NCBI GenBank assembly: GCA_029004655.1
Contig: JAQVYP010000020.1
Location: forward strand, 7,717-16,881
Length of the DNA stretch: 9,165 bases
Direction: 5' to 3'
DNA from: Oscillospiraceae bacterium
GTDB lineage: Bacteria > Bacillota > Clostridia > Oscillospirales > Acutalibacteraceae
Translations under genes and position numbers: made by a program
In this document: positions 5,524 through 9,165 of the stretch, one piece after another
Layout: the number at the start of each line of letters is the position of its first letter
Numbering within the stretch: the stretch's first letter is position 1
The notes under the pieces: generated by a model
Seen by the model: the letters and a program-made list of their open reading frames with translations, nothing else
The model's database searches: none
What the model was told of the DNA's origin: nothing

Positions 5524-6120
5524 TTGATAAACTACATTTGGGCAGCATTAATAGTTATATCGGTTATCAGTGCATTATTTACCGGGAGAATCAGTGAAAT
5601 CACATCGGCGGTATATAAAGGTGGTGATTCAGCAATACAATTATGTATCAGTATGACGGCCATTATGGCTGTATGGGGAGGACTGATGAGAATTGCTGAA
5701 AAAAGCGGACTAACAAATATAATAAGTAAGATTCTTTCGCCGCTGGTTGGACTCGTATTTCATAAGCTTGACAGAAAGAGTGAAGCAGCAAAAGCTATAT
5801 CTATGAATGTTGCGGCAAATATGCTGGGACTTGGAAATGCTGCAACGCCGCTTGGCATTGACGCAATGAAAAAGTTAAATGCGCTTAACTCTAAAAGCAA
5901 TGAAGCTGATAACAACATGATTACCTTTGTTGTTTTAAATACTGCATCTATTCAGTTGGTTCCAACAACCATAGCTGCGTTAAGGTCAAAATATGGTGCT
6001 GAGAACCCAATGGATATCGCAGTAGCTATTATCATTACATCTATTATATCACTAATTGTTGGATTAGTCATCAACAAACTAATAATTATTATTACATCAA
6101 GAAAGCGTGAAACACATTGA
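5524..6120 (+). CDS. spmA: Spore maturation protein A
   Basis: Integral membrane protein of the nucleoside-recognition/gate family, needed with SpmB for proper dehydration of the spore core in Bacillus. The 198-residue product has a hydrophobic N-terminus (about 4-20), a segment at 36-55 with AIMAVWGGLMRIAEKSGL, the conserved core NMLGLGNAATPLGIDAM (99-115), MITFVVLNTASIQLVPTT (132-149), and a C-terminal membrane segment (about 164-190) followed by a basic tail. The start is TTG 5524: AGGAG (5511-5515) stands 8 bases before it, and MINYIWAALIV matches the start of B. subtilis SpmA (MVNIIW...). An in-frame TTG at 5491 would put that ribosome binding site inside the gene. The stop overlaps the spmB start. 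dacB, its partner in the Bacillus operon, is not adjacent. Confidence 0.95.
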   Translation: MINYIWAALIVISVISALFTGRISEITSAVYKGGDSAIQLCISMTAIMAVWGGLMRIAEKSGLTNIISKILSPLVGLVFHKLDRKSEAAKAISMNVAANMLGLGNAATPLGIDAMKKLNALNSKSNEADNNMITFVVLNTASIQLVPTTIAALRSKYGAENPMDIAVAIIITSIISLIVGLVINKLIIIITSRKRETH

Positions 6121-6638
6121 TTGATACATTATCAGCATATTTGCTTCCCGCGATAATTATGCTTTTCATATTATCAGGAATCTTTAAAAATGTCAATATT
6201 TTTGATGAGTTTATTAAGGGTGCAGAAGAGGGACTTAAAACACAATTAAAAATAGTACCATCGATTGTTGCACTTGTTTTAGCAGTAGAAATGTTTGAAG
6301 CATCAGGAGCGTTAGATGTAATTACTTGGGGTTTACAGCCTCTTGCCAATGCTATAAATATGCCTGCAGAAGTTGTTCCTATGATGATTCTGCGCCCGAT
6401 TTCCGGCGGAGGAGCAATTGCACTACTTAATAAAACCTTGCAGACCTATGGACCGATATCCAAAATCGGTTTAATGTCATCAGTAATGTGCGGTTCATCC
6501 GAAACGACATTTTACACTATTGCAGTTTATTATGGCGCGTGTGGTGTTAAGAAAACAAGACACACAGTTATTGCAGCACTTGCCGCAGACGCTGCTGCAG
6601 CGATTCTAAGCGTAATAATAGTTAATTTACTTCTATGA
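6117..6638 (+). CDS. spmB: Spore maturation protein B
   Basis: Partner of SpmA, also a gate-domain membrane protein; 173 residues, the usual length. It has a hydrophobic N-terminus (8-22), FIKGAEEGLKTQLKIVPSIV (32-51), FEASGALD (60-67), the conserved LRPISGGGAIALL (92-104), GSSETTFYTIAVYYGA (126-141), a basic KKTRH (145-149) and a final membrane segment (150-173). The start is TTG 6117-6119, overlapping the spmA stop TGA by two bases (TTGA). There is no good Shine-Dalgarno sequence in front, so translation is probably coupled to spmA. The pair is diagnostic for endospore formers. The gene converges on rfbC with a gap of only 34 bases. Confidence 0.95.
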   Translation: MIDTLSAYLLPAIIMLFILSGIFKNVNIFDEFIKGAEEGLKTQLKIVPSIVALVLAVEMFEASGALDVITWGLQPLANAINMPAEVVPMMILRPISGGGAIALLNKTLQTYGPISKIGLMSSVMCGSSETTFYTIAVYYGACGVKKTRHTVIAALAADAAAAILSVIIVNLLL

Positions 6639-6672
6639 TAGAAGACACTGGTAACTATAAATTACTATTCTA

Positions 6673-7218
6673 TTATAGATCTTTTAATAAAGGGTGCTTT
6701 TGATCCTTGTCAGACAATAAAATTTTCATACCTTCTGCAATCGGCCAATCAATGCCTATCGCCGAATCATTCCACATAAGTCCGCCTTCATCTTCGGGAT
6801 GATAAAAATCATCACATTTATAGCAGAATTCGGCTTCATCAGATAGCACAAGAAAACCGTGTGCAAAATGCTTAGGAATGAAGAATTGTTTTTTGTTTTT
6901 TGCAGAAAGAACAACGCTTGTCCACATTCCATAAGTTTTACTGCCGGTTCTAAGGTCGACGGCAACATCAAAAACTTCACCTGATATCACTCTTACAAGC
7001 TTTGCCTGTGAATGAGTTTTTTGAAAGTGCAAACCTCTTAAAACACCTTTGCTTGATTTCGACTGATTGTCCTGAATAAATATAGCTTCGATGCCGCCTT
7101 CTTTAAAAGCGGTTTCGTTATAAGTTTCCATGAAATAACCACGGCTGTCGCCAAACAACTTTGGCTCGATTATAACTACACCGTCAATGTCAGTCTTTAT
7201 AAAACTGAAATTACCCAT
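6673..7218 (-). CDS. rfbC: dTDP-4-dehydrorhamnose 3,5-epimerase
   Basis: RmlC-type cupin that epimerises C3 and C5 of dTDP-4-keto-6-deoxyglucose, the third step of dTDP-L-rhamnose synthesis. The 181 residues are full length, with SRGYFMETY (25-33), QDNQSKSSKGVLRGLHFQ (49-66), KLVRVISGEVFDVAVDLR (73-90), PKHFAHGFLVLSDEAEF (115-131) and GLMWNDSAIGIDWP (146-159). The expected catalytic residues are His64, Tyr133 and Asp170, with Lys73 in the active site. The ATG is 8 bases after the rfbB stop; the ribosome binding site GTAGG is modest and overlaps that stop, so coupling to rfbB is likely. It is the last gene of the minus-strand operon within this window. Confidence 0.96.
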   Translation of the reverse strand: MGNFSFIKTDIDGVVIIEPKLFGDSRGYFMETYNETAFKEGGIEAIFIQDNQSKSSKGVLRGLHFQKTHSQAKLVRVISGEVFDVAVDLRTGSKTYGMWTSVVLSAKNKKQFFIPKHFAHGFLVLSDEAEFCYKCDDFYHPEDEGGLMWNDSAIGIDWPIAEGMKILLSDKDQKHPLLKDL

Positions 7219-7226
7219 TATATAAC

Positions 7227-8285
7227 CTACTTTCCTGCATACATCTTATCATAATAATGTTGGTATTCGCCGGAGGTGACATTCTTTACCCATTCCTGAT
7301 TATCAAGGTACCATTTAAGAGTCTTCTTGATACCAACTTCAAAACAGGTTTCCGGATACCATCCAAGTGCATCTTTGATTTTTTGAGGATCTATTCCATA
7401 TCTGCGATCATGTCCCTTGCGATCGGTAACATATTTAATCATATGCTCGCCAACCTCACTATCGACATTTTCCTTAATATATTCGATAATTGTTTTAACA
7501 ATAAAGATATTAGGGCGCTCGTTATGACCACCAACATTGTAAACCTCACCATCAACACCACCACGGATAACCATATCAATAGCTTTGCAATGATCGTCAA
7601 CATACAGCCAATCACGAATCTGCATTCCGTCACCATAAACCGGCAAATCCTTGTGAGAGAGTGTGTTGTTCATAATAAGAGGAATGAGTTTTTCAGGAAA
7701 CTGGAATGGACCATAGTTGTTTGAACAGCGAGTAATATTAATAGGGAATTTATATGTATCATGGTATGCTTTGACGAAAAGGTCTGAAGATGCTTTGGAC
7801 GCTGAATAAGGGGAGTGAGGATCAAGGGGGGTTGTCTCCATGAAAAATCCTTCATCTCCAAGCGCCCCATATACTTCATCGGTAGAAACCTGAAGATATT
7901 TTACACCGTCACGGTATTGATCATCTCCGATGCTCCAAGCTTTTTTAGCGTTGTTAAGCAGATTTACGGTGCCGAGAACATTTGTCTTTACAAAAATATC
8001 AGGATTGCTGATTGAACGGTCAACGTGACTTTCAGCAGCAAAGTTAATAACATAGTCAATTTGGGTTTCAGCAAAAATTTCTGAAATAGCCTTATCGTCA
8101 CGGATATCAGCCTGAACAAAGCTATAGTTAGGATTGTTTTCCACGGATTTTAGATTTTCTAAATTACCGGCATATGTTAAAGCATCAACATTAATTATTT
8201 TCACATCATCATATTTATCTAGCATGTAAATTATAAAGTTAGAACCAATAAATCCGGCGCCGCCTGTTACAAGATAAGTTTTCAT
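7227..8285 (-). CDS. rfbB: dTDP-glucose 4,6-dehydratase
   Basis: RmlB-type short-chain dehydrogenase/reductase that converts dTDP-glucose to dTDP-4-keto-6-deoxyglucose with bound NAD, the second step of dTDP-rhamnose synthesis. The 352 residues show the NAD-binding GGAGFIGSN (8-16), D34, NFAAESHVDRS (81-91), catalytic STDEVYG (134-140, Thr-Asp-Glu) and YSASK (160-164, Tyr and Lys). Substrate-binding parts are NNYGPFQFPEKLIPL (189-203) and VYGDGMQIRDWLYVDDH (216-232). The start is the ATG at 8283-8285, because GGAGG (complement of 8295-8299) is 9 bases ahead and the product then begins MKTYLVTGG as the family does. An ATG eight codons earlier lies inside rfbD and is rejected. Only one base separates it from the rfbD stop. 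Confidence 0.97.
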   Translation of the reverse strand: MKTYLVTGGAGFIGSNFIIYMLDKYDDVKIINVDALTYAGNLENLKSVENNPNYSFVQADIRDDKAISEIFAETQIDYVINFAAESHVDRSISNPDIFVKTNVLGTVNLLNNAKKAWSIGDDQYRDGVKYLQVSTDEVYGALGDEGFFMETTPLDPHSPYSASKASSDLFVKAYHDTYKFPINITRCSNNYGPFQFPEKLIPLIMNNTLSHKDLPVYGDGMQIRDWLYVDDHCKAIDMVIRGGVDGEVYNVGGHNERPNIFIVKTIIEYIKENVDSEVGEHMIKYVTDRKGHDRRYGIDPQKIKDALGWYPETCFEVGIKKTLKWYLDNQEWVKNVTSGEYQHYYDKMYAGK

Positions 8286-8286
8286 T

Positions 8287-9165
8287 TTATTTTTCCTCCA
8301 TATTTTCAAGTTTTTGAATATAGCTTTTTAAGGCTTCCTCCCAGTCACGCATATTATCACCAACGGTACACTCAAGAGAAAGATTGCGAAGCGATGAATA
8401 GGCAGGACGCTTTGTACGACTTGGAAATTCATCAGTGGTACAAGGCGTTAATTTACATGGTATATTTGAATATTCAACGATTTTTTTCGTGAAATCATAC
8501 CATGAGCATTCGCCTTTACCTGTGCAATGATAAATACCGTAATTATCAGTTAAAGCAATTAGCAATATATGATGGGCTAAATCGTTTGCGTTAGTTGGAT
8601 TGCCCCGCTGATCATTAACAACTGTTACAGCACCTTTTTCTTTGGCAAGTCGGCGCATTGTTTTGACGAAATTTTTGCCGATATATCCATAGAGCCATGA
8701 GGTTCTTACTATAAAGCAGCGGCTGCAGCGCTGCTGCGCATAAACTTCACCAAGGTATTTTGATTTACCATAAATAGTATTTGGACCGCAAATGTCCCAT
8801 TCGCAATATGGAGTTGCACCGTCACCTGAAAAAACATAGTCAGTCGAAACGTGGACAAACTTTGCACCATATTTTTCTGCGGCAGCGGCTAAATTTGCCG
8901 GGCCAAAAGCGTTGACATTCATTGCAAGCACATATTCCGTTTCGCAAGCATCAACATTGGTAACAGCGGCACAGTTGATTATAACATCAGGATGGTTTTC
9001 ATTAACAAAGCAATCAACTGCGTTTACATTGGTTATGTCAAGTCGGTCAACGTCGACTGCGATGACTTCACAATCCTTGTAGTCACTGCTTATTGCGCCA
9101 ATTTCACTAATCCCACATCCGAGAATACTGGAAAGCTCATTTCCTAATTGACCATTTGATCCTGT
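8287..9165 (-). CDS. rfbD: dTDP-4-dehydrorhamnose reductase, 5' end cut by window
   Basis: RmlD-type reductase that makes dTDP-L-rhamnose from the 4-keto intermediate with NAD(P)H, the last step of the pathway. The frame is open from the stop (8287-8289) to the right edge, giving 292 residues; only about six N-terminal residues seem missing, since the first visible residues are TGSNGQLGNELSSILG, the nucleotide-binding glycine motif. Further landmarks are PDVIINCAAVTNVDACETE (about residues 57-75 of the visible part), STDYVF (107-112) and the catalytic YGKSK (132-136), then RTSWLYG and RGNPT. An apparent GTG start at 8931 would remove the NAD(P)-binding fold and is not the true start. Its end contains the rfbB ribosome binding site, so the genes are translationally tight. 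rfbA is expected beyond the right edge but is not seen. Confidence 0.96.
   Translation of the reverse strand, partial: TGSNGQLGNELSSILGCGISEIGAISSDYKDCEVIAVDVDRLDITNVNAVDCFVNENHPDVIINCAAVTNVDACETEYVLAMNVNAFGPANLAAAAEKYGAKFVHVSTDYVFSGDGATPYCEWDICGPNTIYGKSKYLGEVYAQQRCSRCFIVRTSWLYGYIGKNFVKTMRRLAKEKGAVTVVNDQRGNPTNANDLAHHILLIALTDNYGIYHCTGKGECSWYDFTKKIVEYSNIPCKLTPCTTDEFPSRTKRPAYSSLRNLSLECTVGDNMRDWEEALKSYIQKLENMEEK

Noticed and set aside
6630..6644. Perfect hairpin CTTCTATGATAGAAG at the end of spmB
   Set aside because: Only 6 pairs, AT-rich, a 3-base loop and no U-run, so not a credible terminator.
8286..8309. Upstream ATG for rfbB
   Set aside because: It overlaps rfbD and lacks a ribosome binding site; the ATG at 8283-8285 has GGAGG and the canonical N-terminus.
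8287..8931. rfbD as a short 214-residue protein starting at GTG 8931
   Set aside because: The frame stays open to the window edge and encodes the conserved TGSNGQLG nucleotide-binding motif, so the gene is simply cut by the edge.

Overview
The window looks like a chromosomal segment of a low-GC, endospore-forming anaerobic Firmicute, most probably a clostridial relative of the Ruminococcaceae/Oscillospirales. The reasons are a T-box riboswitch in front of hisS-aspS, the spore maturation pair spmA-spmB, an AbrB-type transition regulator, strong AGGAGG ribosome binding sites with frequent TTG/GTG starts, and a MinD-like/MgsA neighbourhood that in many clostridia lies at the end of the mre-min-rod cell-shape locus. 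The taxonomic placement is inference from gene content; no rRNA is present.

Layout. Bases 1-1413 (+): a putative sigma-A promoter, a MinD-family ATPase and methylglyoxal synthase (mgsA), separated by a 124-bp imperfect palindrome. Bases 1428-4807 (+): a T-box leader followed by hisS and aspS, a charging operon for histidyl- and aspartyl-tRNA; the leader carries the overlapping specifier GACAC (GAC for Asp, CAC for His). A second, diverged copy of the palindromic element follows aspS, and then a strong terminator usable on both strands. Bases 5068-5316 (-): a short AbrB-like regulator with a CxxC...CxxC C-terminal tail. It is divergent from spmA-spmB (5524-6638, +), and the shared intergenic region holds a good regulator promoter and a 25-bp AT-rich palindrome. 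Bases 6673-9165 (-): rfbC, rfbB and rfbD (cut by the window edge), three of the four steps of dTDP-L-rhamnose synthesis, transcribed from beyond the right edge towards spmB.

The most notable points are: (i) in MgsA the aspartate that is the catalytic base in the E. coli enzyme is alanine, while a new aspartate appears four residues upstream; (ii) two related MITE-like palindromes, each flanked by TAA, sit exactly at the stop codons of minD and aspS, so that the left TAA is the stop codon; (iii) the dual-codon T-box; (iv) an AbrB-like protein divergent from spmAB with a palindrome overlapping the likely spmA promoter. I saw no phage genes, CRISPR array, tRNA, rRNA or transposase. The window is mostly ordinary housekeeping and sporulation sequence, and I do not see a complete undescribed system in it.
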